19,096 nucleotides of DNA, taken from NCBI GenBank assembly GCA_049320945.1, contig JBMOQT010000035.1, positions 1-19,096 of the forward strand, given 5' to 3'. Shown one piece after another: positions 1 through 7,801 of the stretch. Position numbers and translations under genes: made by a program. The notes under the pieces are model-generated. The model was given only the letters and a program-made list of their open reading frames with translations. It was not told where the DNA came from and did not search any database. How positions within the stretch are numbered: position 1 is the first letter of the stretch; each line of letters opens with the position of its first letter. The stretch is from DYIB01 sp049320945 (lineage in GTDB: Bacteria; Pseudomonadota; Gammaproteobacteria; Burkholderiales; Rhodocyclaceae).

Positions 1-1491
1 GTGGTGGCGAGCGCAGAAGGCGGCGATCCCTTCCGGCCCCTGGTGCTCGACGGCGGGCGCCTCTACCTGTATCGCTACTGGCGCTACGAACAGGCGCTGG
101 CGCAGCGGCTGGCAGCCCTCAACAGCGCCCTGCCGGAGGCCGACAACGTGCGGCTGGGCCAGCTTCTCGATCGTTACTTCCCGCCGACCGAAGTGCAGCC
201 CGACTGGCAGAAGGTCGCCGCGGCCACGGCGCTCAAGCGGCGCCTGGCAGTCATCTCCGGCGGGCCGGGCACGGGCAAGACCACCACCGTGGTCAAACTG
301 CTGGCCATCCTCCTGTCCCTGGCGCCAGGAGCGCGGGTGGCGCTGGCCGCGCCCACCGGCAAGGCGGCGGCGCGCATGCAGGAGGCGGTGCGCAGCCAGT
401 GCCAGCGCCTGGAGCTGGAGGAGGCCCTGCGCCGCCGCTTTCCCGAGGCCGCCTTCACCCTCCATCGCCTGCTGGGCGCCATCCCCGGCCGCGTGCGCTT
501 CCGCCACGATCGCGAGCATCCCCTGCCCTATGACGTAGTGATCGTGGACGAGGCTTCCATGCTTGACCTGGCACTGGCCGCCAAGCTCGCGCAGGCACTG
601 CCGCCCCGGGCCCGCCTGATCCTGCTCGGCGACAAGGACCAACTGGCGTCGGTGGAGACGGGCGCCGTGTTCGCCAGCCTGAGCGCCGCGCGCGACGGCG
701 CCTTGCGCGACGCCGTGGTATGGCTGGAGCACAGCTACCGCTTCGGCGCCGCCTCCGGCATCGGCCGCCTGGCGCGCCTGGTGAACGCCGGCGACGCGCC
801 GGGCGCCGCGGCCCTGCTCTCGAGCGGCGCCTGGGACGATCTGGCCTGGCAGCCCCTGGCGCCCGGCGCCGGCGCCGAGGACATCGCCCGGCGGCTGTTC
901 CCGGGTTACGGCGAGTACCTGGCCACTGTCGCCGGCGGTGCCGAGCCGGCCCAGGTCCTGCGCGCCTTCGAGCGCTACCGGGTGCTGTGCGCCCTGCGCG
1001 ACGGCCGCCGCGGTACGGTGCCCATCAACGAGGCCCTGGCCGGGCAGTGGCGCGCCGCCCTGGGGCTGGCCGGGGAGGCGGCCTGGTACGCCGGCCGCCC
1101 GGTGCTGGTGACGCGCAACGATTACGTGCTGAGGGTGTTCAACGGCGACATCGGCATCACGCTGCCCGATGGGGCCGGTAACCTGTTGGTGTACTTCCCC
1201 ACGGCCGAGGGCGGCGTGCGCGCCCTGGCGCCGGGGCGCCTGCCCGCCTGCGACACGGCGTTCGCCATGACGGTGCACAAGGCCCAGGGCTCGGAGTTCG
1301 AGCGCATCGACCTGGTCCTCCCGGAGGGCGACAGCCGCGTGCTGACGCGCGAGCTGATCTATACGGCCCTCACCCGGGCGCGCTTGAGCGTGGGCGTGTG
1401 GGGTGATGCCACTGTGCTGGCCACCGCCGTCACGCGCCAGACCCGGCGCGTCTCCGGCCTGGGGCAGCGTTTGTCACAGTCGGCCGATTGA
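1..1491 (+). CDS. recD: RecD, exodeoxyribonuclease V alpha subunit (5' truncated by window edge)
   Basis: This is the helicase subunit of RecBCD, the cytoplasmic helicase-nuclease that processes double-strand DNA ends for recombination. The visible 496 residues carry a Walker A motif GGPGTGKTTT (about residues 87-96), a Walker B DEASM (about 183-187), a superfamily 1 motif V region AMTVHKAQGSEF near 423-434, and a C-terminal motif VI TALTRARLSVGVWG. RecD proteins are usually 600-700 residues, so roughly the first 100-200 are missing. The GTG at base 1 is therefore probably an internal valine codon, not the start; the sequence PLVLDGGRLYLYRYWRYE is typical of an internal RecD segment. The gene ends 14 bp from the stop of the convergent HtrA gene, with no clear terminator between them. 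RecB and RecC genes would be expected upstream, outside the window. Confidence 0.95.
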   Translation: MVASAEGGDPFRPLVLDGGRLYLYRYWRYEQALAQRLAALNSALPEADNVRLGQLLDRYFPPTEVQPDWQKVAAATALKRRLAVISGGPGTGKTTTVVKLLAILLSLAPGARVALAAPTGKAAARMQEAVRSQCQRLELEEALRRRFPEAAFTLHRLLGAIPGRVRFRHDREHPLPYDVVIVDEASMLDLALAAKLAQALPPRARLILLGDKDQLASVETGAVFASLSAARDGALRDAVVWLEHSYRFGAASGIGRLARLVNAGDAPGAAALLSSGAWDDLAWQPLAPGAGAEDIARRLFPGYGEYLATVAGGAEPAQVLRAFERYRVLCALRDGRRGTVPINEALAGQWRAALGLAGEAAWYAGRPVLVTRNDYVLRVFNGDIGITLPDGAGNLLVYFPTAEGGVRALAPGRLPACDTAFAMTVHKAQGSEFERIDLVLPEGDSRVLTRELIYTALTRARLSVGVWGDATVLATAVTRQTRRVSGLGQRLSQSAD

Positions 1492-1505
1492 AGCAGGCGC
1501 TGACG

Positions 1506-2663
<1,158 letters not shown>

Positions 2664-2702
2664 AATTTCAGGACCCCTCTAATATCTCTTATGGGTGTTG
2701 CC

Positions 2703-3449
2703 ATGGAGCGAGCGACTTTGCAGCTCTATCTGGATCAATTGCTCGAGGTAAGCCGCTTTCGGGATTATTGCCCAAACGGTTTGCAAGTGGAAGGACGCGG
2801 CCAGGTGACCAGCCTCGTGTGCGGCGTCACCGCCAGCCGCGCGCTGATCGAGGAAGCGCAGCGGCGCCGGGCCGACGCCATCCTGGTGCATCACGGCTAT
2901 TTCTGGCGCGGCGAGGACGGGCGCGTCACGGGCATCCGGCGCGAGCGCCTGAAGGCGCTGCTGGCCAGCGACATCAACCTGTTCGCCTACCATCTGCCCC
3001 TGGATTGCCACCCGGAGCTGGGCAACAATGCGCAATTGGGCAAGCTCATGGGCTGGAGCGTCGACGGCCGCTTTGCCGAGCAGGATGTCGGCTTCCTGGG
3101 TGCGCCCGGACACCGGGAGACGGCGGGGGCCATCCAGCGCCAGCTAGCGGCGCGCCTGGCGCGCGAGCCGCTGCTGGTGGGCGACGCCCAGCGCGAGGTG
3201 CGGCGCATTGCCTGGTGCACCGGAGGCGCGCAGGGCTACTTCGAGCAGGCCATCGCCGCCGGCGCCGACCTGTACGTGAGCGGCGAGATCTCCGAGCACA
3301 CGGTGCACCTGGCGCGCGAATCGGGCGTGCCCTACATCGCCGCCGGCCACCACGCCACCGAGCGCTACGGCGTGCAGGCCCTGGGCGCCCACCTGGCCGA
3401 GCGCTTCGGCCTGCAGTGGTGCTACGTGGATATCGACAATCCGGTCTGA
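2703..3449 (+). CDS. Nif3-like dinuclear metal centre protein (YbgI/DUF34 family)
   Basis: A conserved hexameric metal-binding protein of 248 residues whose biochemical role is unsettled; GTP cyclohydrolase-like and metal-chaperone roles have been proposed for the family. The family signature is clear: an early YCPNGLQVEG, paired histidines in VHHGYFW (His63, His64), AYHLPLDCHPELGNN (His97, Asp101, His103), and the C-terminal GHHATERYG that completes the dinuclear site. An in-frame ATG at 2691 would add MGVA. I prefer 2703 because MERATLQLYLDQLLE matches the usual family N-terminus; neither start has a strong ribosome-binding site. The gene is divergent from the HtrA gene and is followed by a terminator at 3490-3520, so it appears to be transcribed separately from the catabolic genes. 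Confidence 0.93.
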   Translation: MERATLQLYLDQLLEVSRFRDYCPNGLQVEGRGQVTSLVCGVTASRALIEEAQRRRADAILVHHGYFWRGEDGRVTGIRRERLKALLASDINLFAYHLPLDCHPELGNNAQLGKLMGWSVDGRFAEQDVGFLGAPGHRETAGAIQRQLAARLAREPLLVGDAQREVRRIAWCTGGAQGYFEQAIAAGADLYVSGEISEHTVHLARESGVPYIAAGHHATERYGVQALGAHLAERFGLQWCYVDIDNPV

Positions 3450-3489
3450 GCGGCCGGCCCCTCCCTTCTTCTCCATTGCCGTTCACCTG

Positions 3490-3520
3490 CCGTCGCCGGC
3501 ATTGTCGGGCGACGGTTCTT
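3490..3520 (+). terminator. Intrinsic terminator after the Nif3-like gene
   Basis: An 8-bp GC-rich perfect stem, CCGTCGCC (3490-3497) with GGCGACGG (3508-3515), encloses a 10-nt loop. It is followed directly by a T-rich run, TTCTTGTTCT. This is the form of a rho-independent terminator, placed 41 bp after the Nif3-like stop. It separates housekeeping genes from the catabolic operon. Confidence 0.75.
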
Positions 3521-3559
3521 GTTCTATTCCTGCAACAGGGGATGTTCACACCGAAATTA

Positions 3560-3588
3560 TTGACATCGCAAACAGTGGTAATTACGAT
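3560..3588 (+). promoter_or_regulatory. Sigma70-like promoter of the first catabolic operon
   Basis: A perfect -35 hexamer TTGACA (3560-3565), a 17-bp spacer and a -10 hexamer TACGAT (3583-3588, 4 of 6 consensus bases) precede the MBL-fold gene. Predicted transcription start is near 3595. The segment is markedly AT-rich against its surroundings. The -10 hexamer lies inside the first arm of an inverted repeat (3578-3588), which suggests control by a repressor. Confidence 0.65.
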
Positions 3589-3619
3589 TAGAGAAAATGA
3601 TTAACTAAATCGTAATTAC
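3578..3619. promoter_or_regulatory. Twin operator-like inverted repeat around the promoter start
   Basis: GTAATTACGAT at 3578-3588 and its exact reverse complement ATCGTAATTAC at 3609-3619 are separated by 20 nt. Each arm itself contains the 8-bp palindrome GTAATTAC. The two sites are 31 bp apart, about three helical turns, so bound dimers would sit on the same face of the DNA. One covers the -10 hexamer and the other lies just past the predicted start. GT-N4-AC resembles GntR-family half-site patterns, but no GntR gene is present in the window, so the regulator is unknown. I saw no further copy elsewhere in the window. Confidence 0.6.
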
Positions 3620-3641
3620 GTGGGTCGAGAGGAGCCAAGCC

Positions 3642-4595
3642 ATGGCAGAGAAGAAATTCGCATCCCAGGCTGATCTGGAAGAGAAGAAGGTCAGCTTCGA
3701 CAAACTGTCCGACAACGCCTACGCCTACACGGCGGAGGGCGATCCCAACACCGGCGTGGTCATCGGCGACGATGCCGTGATGGTCATCGACACCCAGGCC
3801 ACGCCGGTGATGGCCCAGGATGTGATCCGGCACATCCGGCAGGTGACCGACAAGCCCATCAAGTACGTGGTGCTGAGCCATTACCACGCGGTGCGCGTGC
3901 TGGGCGCCTCGGCCTACGGGGCCGAGCACGTCATCGCCAGCCAGGACACCTACGATCTCATCGCCGAGCGCGGCGAGGCGGACATGAAGAGCGAGATCGA
4001 GCGCTTCCCGCGCCTGTTCCGCGCCGTGGAGTCGGTGCCCGGGCTTACCTGGCCCACCATCGCCTTCAAGGGCGAGATGACCTTGTGGCTGGGCAAGCTG
4101 GAAGTGAAGCTCCTGCAGCTGGGGCGCGGCCATACCAAGGGCGACACGGTGGTGTGGCTGCCCCAGCAGAAGATCCTGTTCTCCGGCGACCTGGTGGAAT
4201 ACGACGCCACGCCCTACACCGGCGACGCCTATCTCACCGACTGGCCCCAGACCCTGGACAACATCGCCGCCCTGCAGCCCGAGAAGCTGGTCCCGGGCCG
4301 CGGCGCGGCGCTGCAGACGCCGGAGCAGGTGCAAGCGGGCCTGCAGGGCACGCGCGACTTCATCACCGCCATGTTCGGCAAGGTGAAGGAGGGCGCCCAG
4401 GCGGGCAAGGATCTGCGCACCATCTACAAGGAGACCTATGCGGCGCTCCAGCCGCGCTTCGGTCACTGGGTGATCTTCGACCACTGCCTGCCCTTCGACG
4501 TGTCGCGCGCCTACGACGAGGCGACCCAGTATCGCGATCCGCGCGTCTGGACGGCGCAGCGGGACAAGGAGATGTGGCAGGCCCTGGAAGGCTGA
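3642..4595 (+). CDS. MBL-fold metallo-hydrolase-like protein with altered metal motif
   Basis: A 317-residue protein with the metallo-beta-lactamase fold pattern: an early DDAVMVIDTQA strand-turn, SHYHAVRVLGAS at 79-90, GRGHTKGDTVVW with His164, and FSGDLVEY with Asp183. The canonical first motif HxHxDH reads His80-Tyr-His82-Ala-Val84-Arg85 here, so the Asp and His of the second metal site are replaced. A one-metal enzyme or a changed reaction is possible. There is no signal peptide, so it is probably cytoplasmic. It starts at ATG 3642 behind a good GAGAGGAG site and is the first gene of an operon, 15 bp before a flavin hydroxylase. A hydrolase acting on an ester or lactone of an aromatic compound is a reasonable guess, no more. 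Confidence 0.8.
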   Translation: MAEKKFASQADLEEKKVSFDKLSDNAYAYTAEGDPNTGVVIGDDAVMVIDTQATPVMAQDVIRHIRQVTDKPIKYVVLSHYHAVRVLGASAYGAEHVIASQDTYDLIAERGEADMKSEIERFPRLFRAVESVPGLTWPTIAFKGEMTLWLGKLEVKLLQLGRGHTKGDTVVWLPQQKILFSGDLVEYDATPYTGDAYLTDWPQTLDNIAALQPEKLVPGRGAALQTPEQVQAGLQGTRDFITAMFGKVKEGAQAGKDLRTIYKETYAALQPRFGHWVIFDHCLPFDVSRAYDEATQYRDPRVWTAQRDKEMWQALEG

Positions 4596-4610
4596 GGGGA
4601 AGCGCGCCCC

Positions 4611-6281
4611 ATGAAAACCTATAGCAATCCGGTCTACGAGTACGTGCGCTCGCCCGACCAGGACGCGGCTCAAGCCGTGCGCCGCCCGGTGATCGTGGTG
4701 GGGGCCGGGCCCGTGGGGCTCACCGCCGCCATTGATCTGGCCCAGCAGGGCGTGCCGGTGGTGGTGCTGGACGACGACGACACCGTGTCCGTGGGCTCCC
4801 GCGCCGTGTGCTACGCCAAGCGCGCCCTGGAGATCCTGGACCGGCTGGGCTGCGGCGAGCCGGTGGTGCGTCGGGGCGTATCCTGGAACCTGGGCAAGGT
4901 GTTCTTCAAGGACCGCCAGGTGTATTCCTTCAACCTGCTGCCCGAGGCGGGCCACCATCGGCCCGCCTTCATCAACCTGCAGCAGTACCACTTCGAGGAA
5001 ATCCTGATCGCCCGCGCCAAGGAACTGACCGGCCTGGAGCTGCGCTGGAAGAACAAGGTGGTGGCCGTGGACGCCGGCGATCAGCAGGTGCTGGTGCGGG
5101 TGGACACGCCGGAAGGCGAATACAGCCTGGTGTGCGACTGGCTCATCGTGTGCGACGGGGCGCGCAGCCCGGTGCGCCACATGATGGGGCTGGAGAGCAA
5201 GGGCCAGGTGTTCAAGGACCGCTTCCTCATCGCCGACGTCTATATGAAGGCGGACTACCCGACGGAGCGCTGGTTCTGGTTCGATCCGCCCTTCCATCCC
5301 AACCAGTCGGCCCTGCTGCACCGCCAGGCGGACAACGTGTGGCGCATCGACTTCCAGCTCGGCTGGGACGCCGATCCCGAGGAGGAGAAGAAGCCCGAGC
5401 GGGTGCTGCCGCGCCTGAAGCACATGCTGGGCGAGCGGGAGTTCGAGCTGGAGTGGGTGAGCGTCTACACCTTCCAGTGCCGGCGCATGGACAAGTTCCG
5501 CTACGGCCGCGTGCTGTTCGCCGGCGATTGCGCCCACCAGGTGTCGCCCTTCGGCGCGCGCGGCGCCAACTCGGGCATCCAGGACGCGGACAACCTGGTG
5601 TGGAAGCTCAAGCTGGTGATGGAGGGCAAGGCGCCCGAGCGGCTGCTCGACACCTATTCGGAAGAGCGGGTGTTCGCCGCCGACGAGAACATCCTCAACT
5701 CCACCCGCAGCACCGATTTCATCACGCCCAAGAGCCGCGTGTCGCGCACCTTCCGCGATGCGGTGCTGCTGCTGGCGGAGAAGCATCCCTTCGCCCGCCG
5801 GCTGGTGAACTCGGGGCGCCTGTCGGTGCCGGCCATCCTCACCGCTTCCTCCCTCAACACGCCCGACGGCGACGCCTTCACTGGGCCCATGGTGCCGGGG
5901 GCGCCCGCCGCCGACGCGCCGGTGCGGGTGGGCGGCCAGGCCGACTGGCTGCTCAACCACCTGGGCGGCAGCTTTACCGGCCTGTACTTCGCCGGCGGCG
6001 AAGGGGAACTGCCCGCCGCCGCGCTGTCCGCATTTGAGCAGCTGGCCCGGGCGTCGATACCGGTGGCGGTACGCGTGGTGACTGCCCCGGGCAGCGCCTT
6101 GCACCTGCCCGCCGGCGTGGTCCGCCTGGAGGACGCCGAAGGCCTGGCGGCACAACGCTACGATGCTCGTCCCGGCAGCTTCTACCTGCTGCGCCCCGAC
6201 CAGCACCTGTGCGCGCGCTGGCGCAGCTTGGACCCCGAGCGGGTACGGCGCGCCGTGCTCCATGCCACCTGCAACGACTGA
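4611..6281 (+). CDS. FAD-dependent aromatic hydroxylase (group A, MhpA/phenol-hydroxylase-like)
   Basis: A single-component flavoprotein monooxygenase of 556 residues, close to the 554 of E. coli 3-(3-hydroxyphenyl)propionate hydroxylase. Visible motifs are the dinucleotide-binding GAGPVG (31-36) with an acidic residue at the end of the second strand, the DG motif VCDGARSPVR (around 180-189), and the GD motif VLFAGDCAHQVSPFGARGANSG (split here as VLFAGDCAHQ and VSPFGARGANSG, about 301-322). The C-terminal 120 residues fit the thioredoxin-like domain of the phenol-hydroxylase branch. The family hydroxylates phenolic rings with NAD(P)H and O2. With a homogentisate-dioxygenase-like enzyme two genes on, the likely product is a para-diol (hydroquinone-type) acid; 3-hydroxyphenylacetate or a relative is a possible substrate by inference. 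Confidence 0.87.
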   Translation: MKTYSNPVYEYVRSPDQDAAQAVRRPVIVVGAGPVGLTAAIDLAQQGVPVVVLDDDDTVSVGSRAVCYAKRALEILDRLGCGEPVVRRGVSWNLGKVFFKDRQVYSFNLLPEAGHHRPAFINLQQYHFEEILIARAKELTGLELRWKNKVVAVDAGDQQVLVRVDTPEGEYSLVCDWLIVCDGARSPVRHMMGLESKGQVFKDRFLIADVYMKADYPTERWFWFDPPFHPNQSALLHRQADNVWRIDFQLGWDADPEEEKKPERVLPRLKHMLGEREFELEWVSVYTFQCRRMDKFRYGRVLFAGDCAHQVSPFGARGANSGIQDADNLVWKLKLVMEGKAPERLLDTYSEERVFAADENILNSTRSTDFITPKSRVSRTFRDAVLLLAEKHPFARRLVNSGRLSVPAILTASSLNTPDGDAFTGPMVPGAPAADAPVRVGGQADWLLNHLGGSFTGLYFAGGEGELPAAALSAFEQLARASIPVAVRVVTAPGSALHLPAGVVRLEDAEGLAAQRYDARPGSFYLLRPDQHLCARWRSLDPERVRRAVLHATCND

Positions 6282-6289
6282 GCAACGCC

Positions 6290-6481
6290 ATGAACCTCAA
6301 CACCGAGCCCAACCTGCCCGCGCCGGACGATTTCTACGAGGCGCTGATCGATATGCACCGGGACCTGAGCGACGAGCAGAGCCAGCTGGTGAATGCCAAG
6401 CTGATCCTGCTGCTGGCCAATCACATCGGCGACATGAACGTATTGAAGCAAGCCATGCAGGCGGCCCGCGAGGGCCTCTGA
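6290..6481 (+). CDS. Small DUF2783-type protein
   Basis: A 63-residue acidic, largely helical protein beginning MNLNTEPNLPAPDDFYEALI. It starts 8 bp after the flavin hydroxylase stop, so the two are very likely co-translated. I recognise it as the DUF2783 type, a small family of unknown function that often sits beside FAD-dependent aromatic hydroxylases. No signal peptide, membrane segment, cysteine cluster or metal motif is present. A stabilising or assembly role for the hydroxylase is inferred from position only. The family assignment is from memory. Confidence 0.75.
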   Translation: MNLNTEPNLPAPDDFYEALIDMHRDLSDEQSQLVNAKLILLLANHIGDMNVLKQAMQAAREGL

Positions 6482-6486
6482 CGGCG

Positions 6487-6597
6487 CCCTCACCCCCAGC
6501 CCCTCTCCCGCCAACCCTCTCTCCCGGCCTCTCTCCCGGAGGGAGAGAGGAGGGTCGAGCCTCCCTTCCCCCTCCGGGGAAGGGTCGGGGATGAGGG
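6487..6597. repeat. REP-like nested hairpin element
   Basis: The gap after the DUF2783-type gene holds two perfect stems side by side. CCTCTCTCCC (6528-6537) pairs with 6541-6550 over a 3-nt loop, and CCCTTCCCC (6563-6571) pairs with 6576-6584 over a 4-nt loop. Outer arms 6487-6502 and 6582-6597 are imperfectly complementary (about 13 of 16), so the unit is palindromic as a whole. The right outer arm overlaps the inner right stem by three bases, so the two pairings partly compete. GC-rich palindromes of this look are dispersed in many proteobacterial genomes. It could affect mRNA stability or partly terminate transcription within the operon. Confidence 0.6.
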
Positions 6598-6621
6598 ATT
6601 GCGGGCGAGGGGAGCGTCGTG

Positions 6622-6648
6622 ACGAAAATGGCTGTCAGCCATTTTCGT
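6622..6648. repeat. Perfect 13-bp inverted repeat before the HmgA-like gene
   Basis: ACGAAAATGGCTG (6622-6634) is followed after one base by its exact reverse complement CAGCCATTTTCGT (6636-6648). It lies 21 bp before the start codon of the dioxygenase and just before its AAGGAG site (6658-6663). It could be a regulator-binding palindrome or a hairpin in the operon mRNA that affects translation. It has no T-tract, so it is not a normal intrinsic terminator. Confidence 0.6.
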
Positions 6649-6669
6649 GATCTCAGTAAGGAGCGAGAC

Positions 6670-7794
6670 ATGAAACAAGCCATCACCTTCCCGCGCATGG
6701 AAGGCGTATATACCCGCCAGGCCCACTGCGACATCCCCGAGGGCCTGTACGAGCGCGAGATGGGGCGCGAGGGCTTCTTCGGCCCGGCCTCCCACATCCT
6801 GCACCGGCACAAGCCCACGGACTGGATTTCCTGGGAGGGGCCGCTCGCCCCCCACTGCTTCGACCTGACCAAGCTGCCGGCCGGTCAGGCGAGCCCGTGG
6901 CAGGCGGCCCTGGTGCTGCACAACGCCCACATGAAGCTGCGCGTGTGGCAGACCGAGGGAAGAATGGACCACCTGGTGCGCAACGCCGATGGCGACGAGC
7001 TGCTGTTCATCCACCAGGGCAGCGGCGACCTCTATTGCGACTACGGCCACATGTCCTTCCGCGACGGAGATTACATCATCATCCCGCGCGGCGTGCAGTG
7101 GCGCATCGAGTGCGCCGAAGCGGTGTTCGCCCTGCTGGTGGAGGCCACCGAGGACTACTACGTGCTGCCCGACCGGGGCCTGGTGGGGCGCCACGCCCAA
7201 TTCGACCTGGCCTGCCTGGACACGCCCCATATCGACGACGCCTTCAAGGCCCAGCAGGGCGAGTTCGAGACGCGCGTGCTGATCAAGCGGCGCAACCAGA
7301 TCAGCACCGTGACCTTCCCCTTCAATCCCCTGGACGCGGTGGGCTGGCACGGCGACTGCCTGCCGGTGAAGCTCAACTGGCGCGACCTGCGGCCCCTCAT
7401 GTCGGACCGCTACCACCTGCCGCCCTCGGCCCACTGCAATTTCCTGACCAAGACCTTCGTGGTGTGCACCTTCGCGCCACGGCCCATCGAGTCGGACCCG
7501 GGGGCGCTCAAGGTGCCCTTTTTCCACAACAACGATGACTTCGACGAGATCATCTTCTATCACCGGGGCCAGTTCTTCAGCCGTGACAACATCGCGCCGG
7601 GGGCGATGACGCTGCACCCGTGCGGCTTCGCCCACGGCCCCCATCCCAAGGCCTTCGAGGCGGGCGCCAAGCACGAGCGCAAGTACACCGACGAGGTCGC
7701 GGTGATGATCGACACGCGCTTCCCGGTGGACGTGGCCGAGCTGCCCGAGGGCGTGGAGTTCAAGGGCTACGTGGATTCCTGGAAGAAGAAATAG
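6670..7794 (+). CDS. Homogentisate 1,2-dioxygenase-like cupin ring-cleavage enzyme
   Basis: A 374-residue non-haem iron dioxygenase of the homogentisate dioxygenase type, which opens para-diol rings between the side-chain carbon and the adjacent hydroxylated carbon. Classical enzymes are about 430-445 residues, so this is a shorter, divergent member. Family features are PFNPLDAVGWHGD (216-229), the motif FFHNNDDFDEIIFYHRGQF (His286 and Asp292/Glu293 as likely iron ligands), and GFAHGPHP (His322), equivalent to the TPHGPD ligand segment. In-frame starts exist upstream at 6619 and 6628, but ATG 6670 has an ideal AAGGAG six bases away. The next gene is an FAH-family hydrolase seven bases downstream, as expected for the following steps. 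Homogentisate itself may not be the substrate. Confidence 0.85.
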   Translation: MKQAITFPRMEGVYTRQAHCDIPEGLYEREMGREGFFGPASHILHRHKPTDWISWEGPLAPHCFDLTKLPAGQASPWQAALVLHNAHMKLRVWQTEGRMDHLVRNADGDELLFIHQGSGDLYCDYGHMSFRDGDYIIIPRGVQWRIECAEAVFALLVEATEDYYVLPDRGLVGRHAQFDLACLDTPHIDDAFKAQQGEFETRVLIKRRNQISTVTFPFNPLDAVGWHGDCLPVKLNWRDLRPLMSDRYHLPPSAHCNFLTKTFVVCTFAPRPIESDPGALKVPFFHNNDDFDEIIFYHRGQFFSRDNIAPGAMTLHPCGFAHGPHPKAFEAGAKHERKYTDEVAVMIDTRFPVDVAELPEGVEFKGYVDSWKKK

Positions 7795-7801
7795 GTTCGT
7801 C

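Noticed and set aside
3588..6263. An 891-codon open frame on the - strand under the first operon
   Set aside because: Its composition (His-, Gly-, Ala- and Arg-rich, no domain) is that of a shadow of the + strand genes, which have clear family motifs.
6619..6669. Upstream in-frame GTG 6619 and ATG 6628 as starts of the dioxygenase
   Set aside because: They would place the start in or before the palindrome; ATG 6670 has an ideal AAGGAG spacing and a family-like N-terminus.
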